From NCBI GenBank assembly GCA_017455495.1, contig JAFTAR010000074.1:1-40896 (forward strand): a stretch of DNA of 40,896 nucleotides. Reading direction: 5' to 3'. The DNA is from Prevotella sp. GTDB taxonomy: Bacteria; Bacteroidota; Bacteroidia; Bacteroidales; Bacteroidaceae. How positions within the stretch are numbered: position 1 is the first letter of the stretch; each line of letters starts with the position of its first letter. Position numbers and translations under genes: made by a program. Under the pieces are notes generated by a model. It saw only the letters and a program-made list of their open reading frames with translations. It was not told the DNA's origin and did not search any database. Of the stretch, positions 7,718 through 16,457 are shown piece by piece.

Positions 7718-10504
7718 TTAATCTGCCGGCGTGGCATCCGTCTTGCTGCATGGCACCCAAATCCAGAACATGCTGCCCTTGCCCTCGCCCTCACTCTCAA
7801 GGCCTATACGTCCTCCTGACCGCTCGGCTATGGCCTTGCAGATGTTCAGGCCAAGGCCGGTGCCCTGCACGAAGTCGTTGAGCTTCACAAAGCGGTCGAA
7901 CACCTTGGCCTGCTTGTCCTTGGGAATGCCGGCACCAGTGTCCTCGCAATACATGTAGATGCCGCCGTCCTGATAGCGGTAGCCCACGCGGATGTGGCCC
8001 TGGTGGGTGTACTTCACGGCGTTTGTCAGGAAGTTTGTTATCACCTGCTGCATGCGGCCCATGTCTATGGTGGTGATGAAGGAGGTGTATGGATTCTCCA
8101 CTATGTACTCCACTCCAGGCTCCTGAACGCGCTGTGCCAGCGACTGTGTGACGATGTTGAACTCCTGTGCGAAGTCCACTTTCTGCGCCACTATCTCAAG
8201 CGGCTTGATGTCCATGGTAGATGCCTCGAAGATGTCGTTGATGAGCCTCATCAGCATGTCGCAGTTGTTGCGTATGATGCGTATTATCTCCTTGCGCTGC
8301 TCTGCGTCGTCAATCATTGAGAGCACGTCCGAGAATCCCACTATGGCATTCAGCGGCGTGCGTATCTCGTGGGTCATGTTTGCCAGGAAGGTGCTCTTCA
8401 GCATTGCCGAGTTCTCGGCTCGTGCCGTCTCTTCCTTCAGTCGCTCCTGTGCCTCCATGAGTCCGCTAATGTCGCGCACCACTCCGAACAGCTCCGTAAC
8501 GTTGCCCTTGCTGTCTGTTAGGGGCATTCCGCTGGTGGAGTGCCAGGCAGGCTTGTCGCTTACAGGCGTGTAGTGGAAGTGGTGTATGGTGGAGAACGGC
8601 TTGGTGATGTGCCTCAGGTTGCGCACGGTTTCCGTGGCTGCCGCACGCTCGTCTTCAAACATGCTGTCAATGTGCTCCTGCAGGGTGCGTGTATACTCCA
8701 CGTGGTTCATGGAGCGCGAGAAGGAGATGATGTTTGTATCCAGGTTGAGTCGCCAGATGTACATGTTGCTGTTCTCCAGCAGCTCCTTCATCTCCTTTTC
8801 GTAGCGGGTGTTGGTGGCAGAGGCTTTCTGCAGGGCCTTGTCCTGCTTTTTCAGCTCCATGTACATGCTGCGCTCTGCTGTGATGTCGCGGGCCGTGATG
8901 ACATAGTAGAGCAGGGTGCCGTCGCCCCTTGAGATGGGACGTATCCTGAACTCCAGATACTTGTCAATACCGGCTTCAGGCTCTATAAGGTGCTGGCACA
9001 CGTGGAAAGTGTCCTCCACCTTCCCTTCGAATTCGTTCTTCACCAGGCTCATGTCAAAGAGGTTTGTAGTGCGGAAGAAACGCTCTGCCTCTTCGCCGTC
9101 AATGTTGCACAGCTCGCGCATCTTCTGGTTCAGGTCGATGAGGAAGCCGTCCTTGTCGTAGAACGACATGGCGAGGAGGGTGGAGTCGAACATCTTCTTG
9201 AACCTCAGCGCCAGCTCCATTTCCTCCTTTTCCTTCTTTTTCTCGTCGGTCACGTCGCGTGCCGTGATGACAATGTCCTTGGGGCGTCCGCGGTGGTCGA
9301 ACTCCGGGAAAGAGTTGCCTTCTATGTCCACCCATTGGGGGAAATTCTGCGAGCCGCTGTTCCACCTCATCTCGAATGTCTGCGCCTGGCCTTTCTGTGC
9401 CTGCTTGCTTTTTGAGCGGTTCTTCATCTTGTCGCGGTCGTCGGGGTGTACAAAGTCTATGAAGTCCTTTGCACTGACGCCCTCGGCAGGCAGCGCGTTG
9501 CCGTGCATGTTTGTAAGCTTGCCGCGGTGCAGGTCATTGATGATGACGCTGTAGTTGCGCATGCTTAGGGCCTTGTGCATCATGTTCTCCAAGTCCTCAT
9601 TGCGTCTCACCACTGCCTTCAGGCGCTTCCTTGCAAGGATGGACAATGCCAGCACGACGAACGTTATGACAAGGGCGATGGCAATAAAGAACAGTATCTT
9701 TGGCGATGTCGTTGCCTCCACTGCCTCTGGGTGGAACCACCTGTTGTATATCTGCTCTATCTCGCCTCTCTGCTGCAGTCGTGCATAGATGTCATCAATC
9801 TCGTCAATGAGGTGCTTGTCGTGGCCCACTATGTGTATCGGCGTGGCAGGCATGTCGAAATTGTTGACAACGATGTTTGGCAGGTTCAGCCCGTTGAGCT
9901 TCCACCTCATGGGGTCTTCGCCCCAGAAGTAATAGGAATATTCTCCGGTGCTCACCCCGTAGAGGCCCTCGCGCGGGGAGTGGTACGCAATGCTGATGCT
10001 GTCGGCAAGGCTTCCGAAGAGTACTCTTGCTATGGAGTCGTTGCTGCTGTTGAACACTATTGTGCCTGCTCCTACCAGCTGCTGCACGGTGGTGATGTCG
10101 GGCTTGTCAGGCAGGTGGGCCACGGCAAAGTTGTAGTAGCCCAGTGGCACGAGCGAACGGTGATAGCGACCGGCTACGAAGCGGTTCCTGTAGTCCACTA
10201 TGAGGTCGGCCTCCTTGTTGTTGAAGGCGTCCATGTTCTGGTTGCGTGCTCCGGTGACAAACTCATACTTCAGCCCCATGCTGTTCAGTATGGCTTCCAG
10301 TATCTCCACATTGTATCCGTCGGGGTCGCCCGATGAGTTGATGAACTCGTAAGGGGCAAAGTCCCAGTCGCACACCACCTTCACGGTCTTCTCCCTCTTT
10401 GCCTGTGCCGTGGTGGTTGCCATGAGCAGGCACAGCAGCAGCATGGCAGCCGTGAGCAGCTTGCCTATGGATTCGGGCTTTGTGTATGGGCGGTGTCTGT
10501 TCAT
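7718..10504 (-). CDS. Sensor histidine kinase A2: SBP_bac_3, TM, PAS-like domains, intact H-box
   Basis: 928 residues. The N-terminal signal or anchor spans about 13-35 and ends TTAQA. A periplasmic solute-binding domain covers about 40-258 (VVCDWDFAPYEF, DEIDDIYARLQQRGEIEQIY). A membrane helix lies at about 269-291. PAS-like regions run from about 310 to 680 (TARDVTDE, TARDITAE, GVVRDIS). HisKA has THEIRTPLNAI with H712. HATPase_c has TNAVKYT, DTGAGIP, VFDRF and GTGLGL, so every catalytic box looks intact. There is no receiver domain. It starts 4 bp after B2 and closely matches A1, including the solute-domain motif, so the two A genes look like paralogues from a tandem duplication. It is the kinase-competent member of pair 2. 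Confidence 0.95.
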   Translation of the reverse strand: MNRHRPYTKPESIGKLLTAAMLLLCLLMATTTAQAKREKTVKVVCDWDFAPYEFINSSGDPDGYNVEILEAILNSMGLKYEFVTGARNQNMDAFNNKEADLIVDYRNRFVAGRYHRSLVPLGYYNFAVAHLPDKPDITTVQQLVGAGTIVFNSSNDSIARVLFGSLADSISIAYHSPREGLYGVSTGEYSYYFWGEDPMRWKLNGLNLPNIVVNNFDMPATPIHIVGHDKHLIDEIDDIYARLQQRGEIEQIYNRWFHPEAVEATTSPKILFFIAIALVITFVVLALSILARKRLKAVVRRNEDLENMMHKALSMRNYSVIINDLHRGKLTNMHGNALPAEGVSAKDFIDFVHPDDRDKMKNRSKSKQAQKGQAQTFEMRWNSGSQNFPQWVDIEGNSFPEFDHRGRPKDIVITARDVTDEKKKEKEEMELALRFKKMFDSTLLAMSFYDKDGFLIDLNQKMRELCNIDGEEAERFFRTTNLFDMSLVKNEFEGKVEDTFHVCQHLIEPEAGIDKYLEFRIRPISRGDGTLLYYVITARDITAERSMYMELKKQDKALQKASATNTRYEKEMKELLENSNMYIWRLNLDTNIISFSRSMNHVEYTRTLQEHIDSMFEDERAAATETVRNLRHITKPFSTIHHFHYTPVSDKPAWHSTSGMPLTDSKGNVTELFGVVRDISGLMEAQERLKEETARAENSAMLKSTFLANMTHEIRTPLNAIVGFSDVLSMIDDAEQRKEIIRIIRNNCDMLMRLINDIFEASTMDIKPLEIVAQKVDFAQEFNIVTQSLAQRVQEPGVEYIVENPYTSFITTIDMGRMQQVITNFLTNAVKYTHQGHIRVGYRYQDGGIYMYCEDTGAGIPKDKQAKVFDRFVKLNDFVQGTGLGLNICKAIAERSGGRIGLESEGEGKGSMFWIWVPCSKTDATPAD

Positions 10505-10508
10505 TGGC

Positions 10509-13379
10509 TTAGCTCTCCTTTTTGTGTTCTATGGTGGTTGCCTTGCAGGGTATGGTAATCCATACTGTGGTGCCCTTGCCCACCTCGCTGTTTATGTCGA
10601 TGGTGCCGCCCAGCTGGCTGGCCAGTTCCTTGCAGATGGGCAGTCCCAGGCCTGTGCCGTGGCTGCCGCTCTGCTCCGTGTTGAAGCGGTCGAAAATGTG
10701 GCTCAGGGCTGCAGGGGGTATGCCATCGCCGGTATCGTCGACAGAGATGACAAGCTTTCCACCTATATATTCATAACGCGCGCGCACGTAGCCGTTGCTG
10801 GTGTGCTTCACGGCATTCTCGGCAACCTGCTGAATGATGCGCCCCACGTTCATGTCGTCTATGTCTACCACGAGCGAGCTGTAGTGGTTCTCTATGACGT
10901 AGTTAACACCCTCCTTCCTGTTCTTCTCCATTCCAGTATGGCAGTGGCTGCCAAAGGTCTGTGCAAAGTCGCAGGGCTGAGGGTTGATTTCCACCATGCG
11001 TGCATCCAGTCGCGAGAGGAACAGTATGTCGTTGATGAGGTTCAGCAGGTGGGTGGAGTGCTCCTTTATCTTGCTTATGAACAGGTGCTCGTCCTCGGGG
11101 CGGTGCTCGTTTTCAAACTGCTCGGCATAGTTCACCACAGAGTCGAGCGGCGTGCGTATCTCCTGACACATGTTGTGCAGGAACTTGTTCTTCACCTGCT
11201 CCACCTCCTGAGCCTTCTCGGTCTCCAACTGCAGCATGTGCTCCGTGTGCTTCATCTCCGTGGTGTCGCGCAGCAAGCCTGAGTAGTGCATCACCCTGCC
11301 CTCGCTGTTTAGAGTTGGGAAGAGGTGCACCTGCAGCCACAGGTTCTTGTTGCCCTCTAAGCGCAGCCTGGTGCGCACCTCGCAGTCAATGACGGTGTTT
11401 GCCCGGCGGTCCATAGTCCTGAGGGCCCTCATCACGGCATTCATGGAACTGCTGTCTGTGAGCTGTATGCAGCGTTGCTGGGTGAGCACGTACTGGGCCT
11501 CGTGCATGCGGTGGTTTATGATGAGCATGTGGCTCTGGGGCGAGTAAGTCACCATGCGAACTCCGGCCACCTGAAGAGCGTAGTTTATATTGCTCACGTG
11601 GTCGGCCAATTCCTGCATGGCAGTCTTTAGCTGCATCACGCTGTGGCGGGCCTTGCGGTATGTACGGCTTATCTCGCTCACATCCCAGCCTGTTCCGTAG
11701 GCTCCGATAAAGTTTCCCTTGCTGTCATTGACGGGCACCAGCTGCAGCTCATAGTCTATGTGGCCGTCAATGCTGCGCGACTCCAGCTTCTTCTCCTGGC
11801 TGTAGTCTATGAAGAGTGTGGCATAGAAGCGGTCTGTTTTTTCGAAGTCGCTTAGCTTGAAGTTCTCCTCTGACAGGATGTCGCTCAGCTTTACTCCTTC
11901 GCGGTGCACAGCATCGAGCGGCATCTTGAATGTCTGCTGTGCGCGCTGGTTCATGTTGAGAATCAGGCCGTCGCGTTTGTAGTAGACCATGTCAACCATG
12001 GCGGTGTTGAAGATGGCCCTGTAGCGGTGGGTCACGTCTATGAACTTCTGCTGCTTAAGGTGCTCCTCGGTGACGTCGCTCTTCGTGCCCATTATTGTCA
12101 CGGGTCTGCCGTCGCGGTCGCTGCGCAGCACGGAGAGGTTCATCACGTAGGTGCGCTCCTCGCCGTCGTCGCCGTCCTTGGCATTTATCTCAAGCTGAAG
12201 CTCCTTCTCCTGCATCTTGGCAATGCTGCCGAGGGCATTCTGTATGCGCTGGAAGTCGGCCTCGCTGTACCTCCTGGAAAACTCGCCGGCCGACATGTGC
12301 CTCCTTTCCTTCTTGTTGCTGTCAAACCAGGTGAACGAGTCTTCCTTGACGCTGTAGGTCCAAATCTTTATCTGGCAGGTATTGAGAATCTGGGCCAGGC
12401 GCGAATTGCGCAGGCGTATCTCCCTTGTCAGCTTCCGCTCGCGGGCCCTGAAAAAGAGGCTGACGGCTATCAGCGCCAGGGTGATGAGCACTATGATGAC
12501 TACCACGTTCCATAGCCACATGGGCAGGCCCTTGTCGGGATTCTCGTCGGGGTAGAACCATTTCTGCTCTATCGGTGTCAGCTTCTCCCTTGCCCTGAGG
12601 CTGGCCACGGTGTTGTCGAGCATTTCAAGCAGCAGGCTGTCGTTTGCCATGAAGCGGTAGTCGCCGGGCGGCATGTCTACAGGTGACAGCTCCAGGTTTT
12701 CCACGTGATACTTGTTTGCCAGCCATTTCAGCGACATAGTGTTCCACAGAATCTGCCCGCTGTTGGTTGAGCTTACCTGCTGTACGGCCTTGTCCATGTC
12801 GCCCATTGGAGTGGCGTTGCCCTCCCATCCGCGCTCCTTCATCAGGTTGTGGCTGTAGCTGCCTTCATGCACTATAACCCTCTGGCTGGCCAGGTCGCGC
12901 GTGTCGTGTACCGTCACGGGCTGGCTCTTTGGGTGGAGCACGCTGTGGGTGAACAGCTGCACGGTAAACTTTCCGTAGTGGGTGGTGAAGCTGTCATGGT
13001 AGCGGTCCACCATGCCAAGCATCAGGTCTGAGCGCCCCTCGCGCAAGTCTTCAAGGGCTTTCTTCGTGGGTTTCAGGTCAATGGTGAAGGGAATTCCCAG
13101 CTCGTTCATCACCATTGTCACCAGGTCAATGTTGTAGCCCTGCGGGTCGCCGTTCTCGTCAAGGAAGGAATAGGGCCAGAGGTCCCATGCATCGGCATAG
13201 ACCAGCGGGTACTCTTCGGTGAACTCCCTCCTTATCTGGGCGTTCTGGGCAAGGGAAGGGAGAAGAGATAAGTGATAAGAGATAAGTAATATGCAACAAG
13301 TGAGGGCGCAAGACGGGAAGTGAAAGATATGCCAGCCATATCTTCCCCTGCCCTTGTTGTCTCTGTGCCTCGTTTTCAT
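10509..13379 (-). CDS. Sensor kinase-like protein B2 without the phosphoacceptor histidine
   Basis: 956 residues from the ATG at 13379; a GTG directly before it would add one residue. The hydrophobic signal segment (about 25-45) is partly encoded by a repeat. The solute-binding domain covers about 50-275 (YPLVYADAWDLWPYSF), and the membrane helix is at about 289-310. PAS-like domains follow. The H-box reads HNMCQEIRTPLD: Gln739 (codon CAG, one base from His) replaces the phosphoacceptor. The His four residues earlier sits at a non-acceptor position. HATPase_c looks fully intact: AENAVKHT, DTGDGIP, IFDRF, HGTGLGL. It may therefore still bind ATP and could phosphorylate a partner in trans. It lies 13 bp after the SGNH hydrolase gene and 4 bp before A2. 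Confidence 0.94.
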   Translation of the reverse strand: MKTRHRDNKGRGRYGWHIFHFPSCALTCCILLISYHLSLLPSLAQNAQIRREFTEEYPLVYADAWDLWPYSFLDENGDPQGYNIDLVTMVMNELGIPFTIDLKPTKKALEDLREGRSDLMLGMVDRYHDSFTTHYGKFTVQLFTHSVLHPKSQPVTVHDTRDLASQRVIVHEGSYSHNLMKERGWEGNATPMGDMDKAVQQVSSTNSGQILWNTMSLKWLANKYHVENLELSPVDMPPGDYRFMANDSLLLEMLDNTVASLRAREKLTPIEQKWFYPDENPDKGLPMWLWNVVVIIVLITLALIAVSLFFRARERKLTREIRLRNSRLAQILNTCQIKIWTYSVKEDSFTWFDSNKKERRHMSAGEFSRRYSEADFQRIQNALGSIAKMQEKELQLEINAKDGDDGEERTYVMNLSVLRSDRDGRPVTIMGTKSDVTEEHLKQQKFIDVTHRYRAIFNTAMVDMVYYKRDGLILNMNQRAQQTFKMPLDAVHREGVKLSDILSEENFKLSDFEKTDRFYATLFIDYSQEKKLESRSIDGHIDYELQLVPVNDSKGNFIGAYGTGWDVSEISRTYRKARHSVMQLKTAMQELADHVSNINYALQVAGVRMVTYSPQSHMLIINHRMHEAQYVLTQQRCIQLTDSSSMNAVMRALRTMDRRANTVIDCEVRTRLRLEGNKNLWLQVHLFPTLNSEGRVMHYSGLLRDTTEMKHTEHMLQLETEKAQEVEQVKNKFLHNMCQEIRTPLDSVVNYAEQFENEHRPEDEHLFISKIKEHSTHLLNLINDILFLSRLDARMVEINPQPCDFAQTFGSHCHTGMEKNRKEGVNYVIENHYSSLVVDIDDMNVGRIIQQVAENAVKHTSNGYVRARYEYIGGKLVISVDDTGDGIPPAALSHIFDRFNTEQSGSHGTGLGLPICKELASQLGGTIDINSEVGKGTTVWITIPCKATTIEHKKES
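13259..13294 (-). repeat. Heptamer repeat encoding part of the B2 signal segment
   Basis: On the coding strand this stretch reads as units ACTTATC, TCTTATC, ACTTATC, TCTTCTC, CCTTCCC. Translated in frame it gives LISYHLSLLPSL, the hydrophobic core of the N-terminal signal of B2. The related string ACTGATAAGTGATG lies just before the B2 start. Confidence 0.65.
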
Positions 13380-13392
13380 CACTTATCAGTTC

Positions 13393-14079
13393 TCACTGCC
13401 GTAGTGCGGCCACCACCTGGTCGGCAATCTGCTGCATACCCCTTATGTTCGGGTGGCCTGCCGTCTTGTCAATGCCGCTTAGCTTTATCACCTTTATGCC
13501 GTAGTGCTGGCAGATAGTGTCCACACTGCTGTTGATGACATCCTTCAGGTCGCAGTTCAGTATGTAGTATATCTTTGCCGTCGGGTAGCGGTCCTGCATG
13601 TGCTCCAAGAGCCATGCCAGCGCCGGGCGGAAGCAGTACAGGTCGGCCCGCTTCCAGTCGGCATACTTGAACTCGCCAATGGGCGCTCCGCACCAGGAGT
13701 CGTTGGTGCCTCCGAAGAGCAGTATCACGTCTGGGTTGCCCAGGTTGTCGTGGCGCGTCATGAACGAACGGTGGGTGTAGTCGGCATCTCCGTAGCCCGT
13801 ATTGCAGATGGTGGCACCGCTCCACGAGTTGTTGCGCTCCAGCTTCCAGCCCATGCGCTGCACCACCTGCCACCACCACGTCTGCCTCACGCTCTTCACG
13901 TCGGTGCGCTGCGGTTCGTTGCGGTTGGCGAAGTACCAGGTCTCCATGGTGTCGGGGGTAAGGTAGCCCTCGTAGGTGGAGTATGAGTCGCCGAATATAG
14001 TGACACTGGGCAGGGCCTGCGAGAAGGCCGTCATGGCGAATGCCGCCAGCATTGCCAGGCTGAGAAGCTTCTTTTTCAT
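13393..14079 (-). CDS. Secreted SGNH/GDSL-family hydrolase
   Basis: 228 residues with a signal peptide (MKKKLLSLAMLAAFAMTAFS, cleavage near residue 20). Block I is FGDSYS with the nucleophile Ser. An Asn/Gly-rich stretch, NNSWSGATI, lies where block II is expected. Block III is FGGTNDSW, with its Asn in the oxyanion hole. The Asp/His block near the C-terminus is AGHPNIRGM. The catalytic set is thus complete. The fold fits an esterase, possibly one removing acetyl groups from glycans, acting in the periplasm or outside; the substrate cannot be read from sequence. It is the first gene of the probable operon with the four kinases, with a promoter-like box upstream at 14103-14110. Confidence 0.9.
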   Translation of the reverse strand: MKKKLLSLAMLAAFAMTAFSQALPSVTIFGDSYSTYEGYLTPDTMETWYFANRNEPQRTDVKSVRQTWWWQVVQRMGWKLERNNSWSGATICNTGYGDADYTHRSFMTRHDNLGNPDVILLFGGTNDSWCGAPIGEFKYADWKRADLYCFRPALAWLLEHMQDRYPTAKIYYILNCDLKDVINSSVDTICQHYGIKVIKLSGIDKTAGHPNIRGMQQIADQVVAALRQ

Positions 14080-14102
14080 GATGATAGTAATAATAATGTT
14101 TG

Positions 14103-14110
14103 CAAAATTA
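14103..14110 (-). promoter_or_regulatory. Bacteroidetes -7 box upstream of the SGNH/kinase operon
   Basis: The minus strand reads TAATTTTG, matching TAnnTTTG, 24 bp before the hydrolase ATG. No -33 TTTG is found at 19-20 bp; the nearest TTG is 24 bp away, so the promoter may be weak or activator-dependent. The rest of the 14080-14223 gap is AT-rich with nothing else recognisable. Confidence 0.5.
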
Positions 14111-14223
14111 CAAAAAACAATGTTCTTAATCCCACAATTAAACCTTTTTAACGCTTTTGCTGTAAGGTTTTCTGTCTCTGCCGTCTTGCTACTCGCTAAT
14201 ATTTATTTTGACAACCTGACAAT

Positions 14224-16293
14224 CTATTTCTCCACCCTTATGCGGGCATCAACGGCAATGACATCGTCGCCGTCGGCAAGCAGGGGGTTGATGTCCATCT
14301 CCTTTATCTCGGTGGCAAAGCGCAGCAGGGTGGATAGTCGCACGATTATCTCGGCATAGCGGCGCTCGTTGATGCCCTGCTGACCGCGGGTGCCCTTCAG
14401 AATCTTGTAGGCCCGCAGGGAGCGGATCATGCTGTAGGCCTCCTCGTAGGAGAGCGGTGCCAAGCCGCTGCTCACATCGCGCAGCACCTCAACGAAGATG
14501 CCGCCCAGGCCGCAGAGCACCACATGTCCGAAGCGCTCCTCGTATTTGGCACCCACGAAGAGTTCGGTGCCCTTCAGCATCTTCTGCACCATGACGGCAG
14601 TGGCATCGGGCAGCTGCATCATGCGGTCGAACTCAGCGCCGAGCACCTCCTTTGAGCGGATGTTGAGGGCAACGCCGCCCACGTCGCTCTTGTGGACAGG
14701 CCCCACCACCTTGGCAACAACGGGGAAGCCCGTCTTCTGGGCAAAGGCCAGCACCTCGTCCTTGGATGCACTTACAAACTCCGACACCGTGGGTATGCCG
14801 GCAGCGGTGAGCAAGTCATGCACTTTCTCCGGGCTGATGTAGCCGTTCCCCTCTTCCGTTGGAGAAAGGCTGTCAATAATCTTCCTTATCTTCGGCACGT
14901 CCACACCGTTTATCACCACGTTCTGCTCGGCCGGTGCAGGAGTCTTCATCACCTGCGTCAGGGCGGTGGCAAGCGTCACCTCGTCGCTGAAGTTCACGTG
15001 GCCTCGTCTGAGGAACTCCTGAACCTCAGGACCTGCCGTGCTCACGCTGGGCAGGATGGGGAAGATAGGCTTGCGGCACTCGTGAATCTTCTTGTCAAGG
15101 ACATCGTAGACCTCAAAAATCTTCACCAGTCCAGGAGTGCCGAAGATGACCATGATGGCATCTATGTCGTCCATCTGCTCGCAGTAGTCAATGGCTATGC
15201 CAAGGTGCTCGGCAGTGCCCGTGGCCAGTATGTCAATGGGGTTGGCCACCGACGATCCTGGCAGCAGCTTGGCTTTCAGCTCCTCAGCGACGGCTCCCGT
15301 CAGTGGGGGTACCTGCATGCCGCCCTTCGACAAGGCATCGGTGAGCATCACTCCGGGCCCTCCGGCATGGGTGACGATGGCAAAGTTCTTGCCGTTGAAG
15401 CGTGGTAGTGTGAAGATGCACCCCACGGTGGTCAGCTCCTCACGGCTGAAGCAGCGCACTATGCCAGCCTTGCGGAAGAGGGCCTCCACGGCCGAGTCGC
15501 TGGAGGCAATGGCTCCGGTGTGGCTGCTGGCGGCACGGCTGCCGGCCTGCGACGAGCCAGCCTTGATGGCAGCTATGCGGCAGCCCTTGCGGATGAGGCT
15601 GGTGGCATGGAAGAGCAGCTTGTCGGGGTCGGCAATGTTCTCTATGTAGAGCAGCTTCACCAGCGAGTCTCGCTCGGCATCGAAGTGCTCGTCCATATAC
15701 TCAAGAACGCTCTCTATGCCTATCTGCTTGCCGTTGCCTATGCTCCACACGGAGTTGAACTGCAAGCCCTTCGTCACGGCACTCTCAAGAATGAACACGG
15801 CAGTGGCGCCGCTGCCGCTGATGAAGTCCACACCCTTGGGATTGAGCTGTGGTATGGGTTTGGTGAACACAGAGTGGTGCCAGCGAGTAAGCAGGCCTAT
15901 GCAGTTGGGGCCAATGAGGGCGCAGCCATACTCTTCGCAGATGTCGAGTATGCGCTGCTCCAGCAGGCCGCCCTCGTGGGTCTCCTCGCTGAAGCCCGCA
16001 GATATTATAATGAACGCGCGCGTATTTTTCTCCTTCGCCAGCAGCTCCACGTAGTCGGGACAGTACTTGGCAGCCACGACAAGGATGGCAAGGTCGGTGG
16101 GGGGCAGCTCGCGGGCATCGTGGAAGGCCTTTATGCCCTGCACCTCGTCCTCCTTGGGGTTCACCACGCGGAGAGTGCCGCTGTAGCCCCCGCTCATGAG
16201 GTTGCGCACCACGGCGCCGCCAGGTTTGTGCACATTGTTGGAGCCGCCAATGACGACGATGCTCTCGGGTTCCAATAGTTGATGGTTTATCAT
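14224..16293 (-). CDS. Acyl-CoA/acetate-CoA ligase (ADP-forming), fused alpha-beta type
   Basis: 689 residues from the ATG at 16293 (MINHQLLEPESIVVIG); an in-frame upstream extension would read through the promoter. The order is: CoA-binding Rossmann domain (about 8-130, GGSNNVHKPGG), a succinyl-CoA ligase-like flavodoxin domain with the catalytic His loop AASSHTGAIASSD (about 260-275), and an ATP-grasp domain in the last 220 residues (VVAKVVGPVHKSDVGGV, EMDINPLL). This matches the NDP-forming acyl-CoA synthetase family, which converts acyl-CoA, ADP and phosphate to the acid, CoA and ATP, conserving energy from 2-oxoacid oxidation. With paaK nearby it suggests aryl- or branched-chain acid metabolism from amino acids, which is inference. 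Confidence 0.93.
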   Translation of the reverse strand: MINHQLLEPESIVVIGGSNNVHKPGGAVVRNLMSGGYSGTLRVVNPKEDEVQGIKAFHDARELPPTDLAILVVAAKYCPDYVELLAKEKNTRAFIIISAGFSEETHEGGLLEQRILDICEEYGCALIGPNCIGLLTRWHHSVFTKPIPQLNPKGVDFISGSGATAVFILESAVTKGLQFNSVWSIGNGKQIGIESVLEYMDEHFDAERDSLVKLLYIENIADPDKLLFHATSLIRKGCRIAAIKAGSSQAGSRAASSHTGAIASSDSAVEALFRKAGIVRCFSREELTTVGCIFTLPRFNGKNFAIVTHAGGPGVMLTDALSKGGMQVPPLTGAVAEELKAKLLPGSSVANPIDILATGTAEHLGIAIDYCEQMDDIDAIMVIFGTPGLVKIFEVYDVLDKKIHECRKPIFPILPSVSTAGPEVQEFLRRGHVNFSDEVTLATALTQVMKTPAPAEQNVVINGVDVPKIRKIIDSLSPTEEGNGYISPEKVHDLLTAAGIPTVSEFVSASKDEVLAFAQKTGFPVVAKVVGPVHKSDVGGVALNIRSKEVLGAEFDRMMQLPDATAVMVQKMLKGTELFVGAKYEERFGHVVLCGLGGIFVEVLRDVSSGLAPLSYEEAYSMIRSLRAYKILKGTRGQQGINERRYAEIIVRLSTLLRFATEIKEMDINPLLADGDDVIAVDARIRVEK

Positions 16294-16325
16294 AGTTTTA
16301 AGGTTATGTATTGTCTTTGCTGCCG

Positions 16326-16356
16326 CAAAGGTACAAAGAAGTGGGCAAAGGGCAAA
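16326..16356 (-). promoter_or_regulatory. Promoter for the ADP-forming acyl-CoA ligase
   Basis: On the minus strand there is a -33 TTTG (16353-16356), a 19-bp spacer and a -7 TACCTTTG (16326-16333), a full match to the Bacteroidetes primary sigma consensus. The ATG at 16293 is 32 bp downstream of the -7 box. Confidence 0.8.
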
Positions 16357-16387
16357 AGAAAAGAATAAAAAAAATGCAAACAAAAAC

Positions 16388-16418
16388 TTTGCGCTTAAGA
16401 AAAAATACCGTAAATTTG
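16388..16418 (+). promoter_or_regulatory. Promoter for the lipoprotein/barrel operon
   Basis: TTTG at 16388-16391, a 19-bp spacer, then TAAATTTG at 16411-16418. It is divergent from the acyl-CoA ligase promoter, the two -33 elements being about 31 bp apart. The gene's ATG at 16458 lies 39 bp downstream. Confidence 0.8.
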
Positions 16419-16457
16419 CAAACAAAATCAGCGACCATAACTAAGACGACAATGACA

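Noticed and set aside
1977..13379. Hybrid two-component systems of the usual Bacteroidetes kind
   Set aside because: No receiver or fused AraC output domain follows the ATPase domain in any of the four proteins.
10509..13379. His at the NKFLHNMCQ position of B2 as an alternative phosphoacceptor
   Set aside because: It aligns to the residue four positions before the acceptor (FLANM in A2), which faces elsewhere on the helix.
16311..16457. Longer N-terminus for the lipoprotein
   Set aside because: The in-frame extension lies upstream of and across the promoter elements and destroys the lipoprotein signal.
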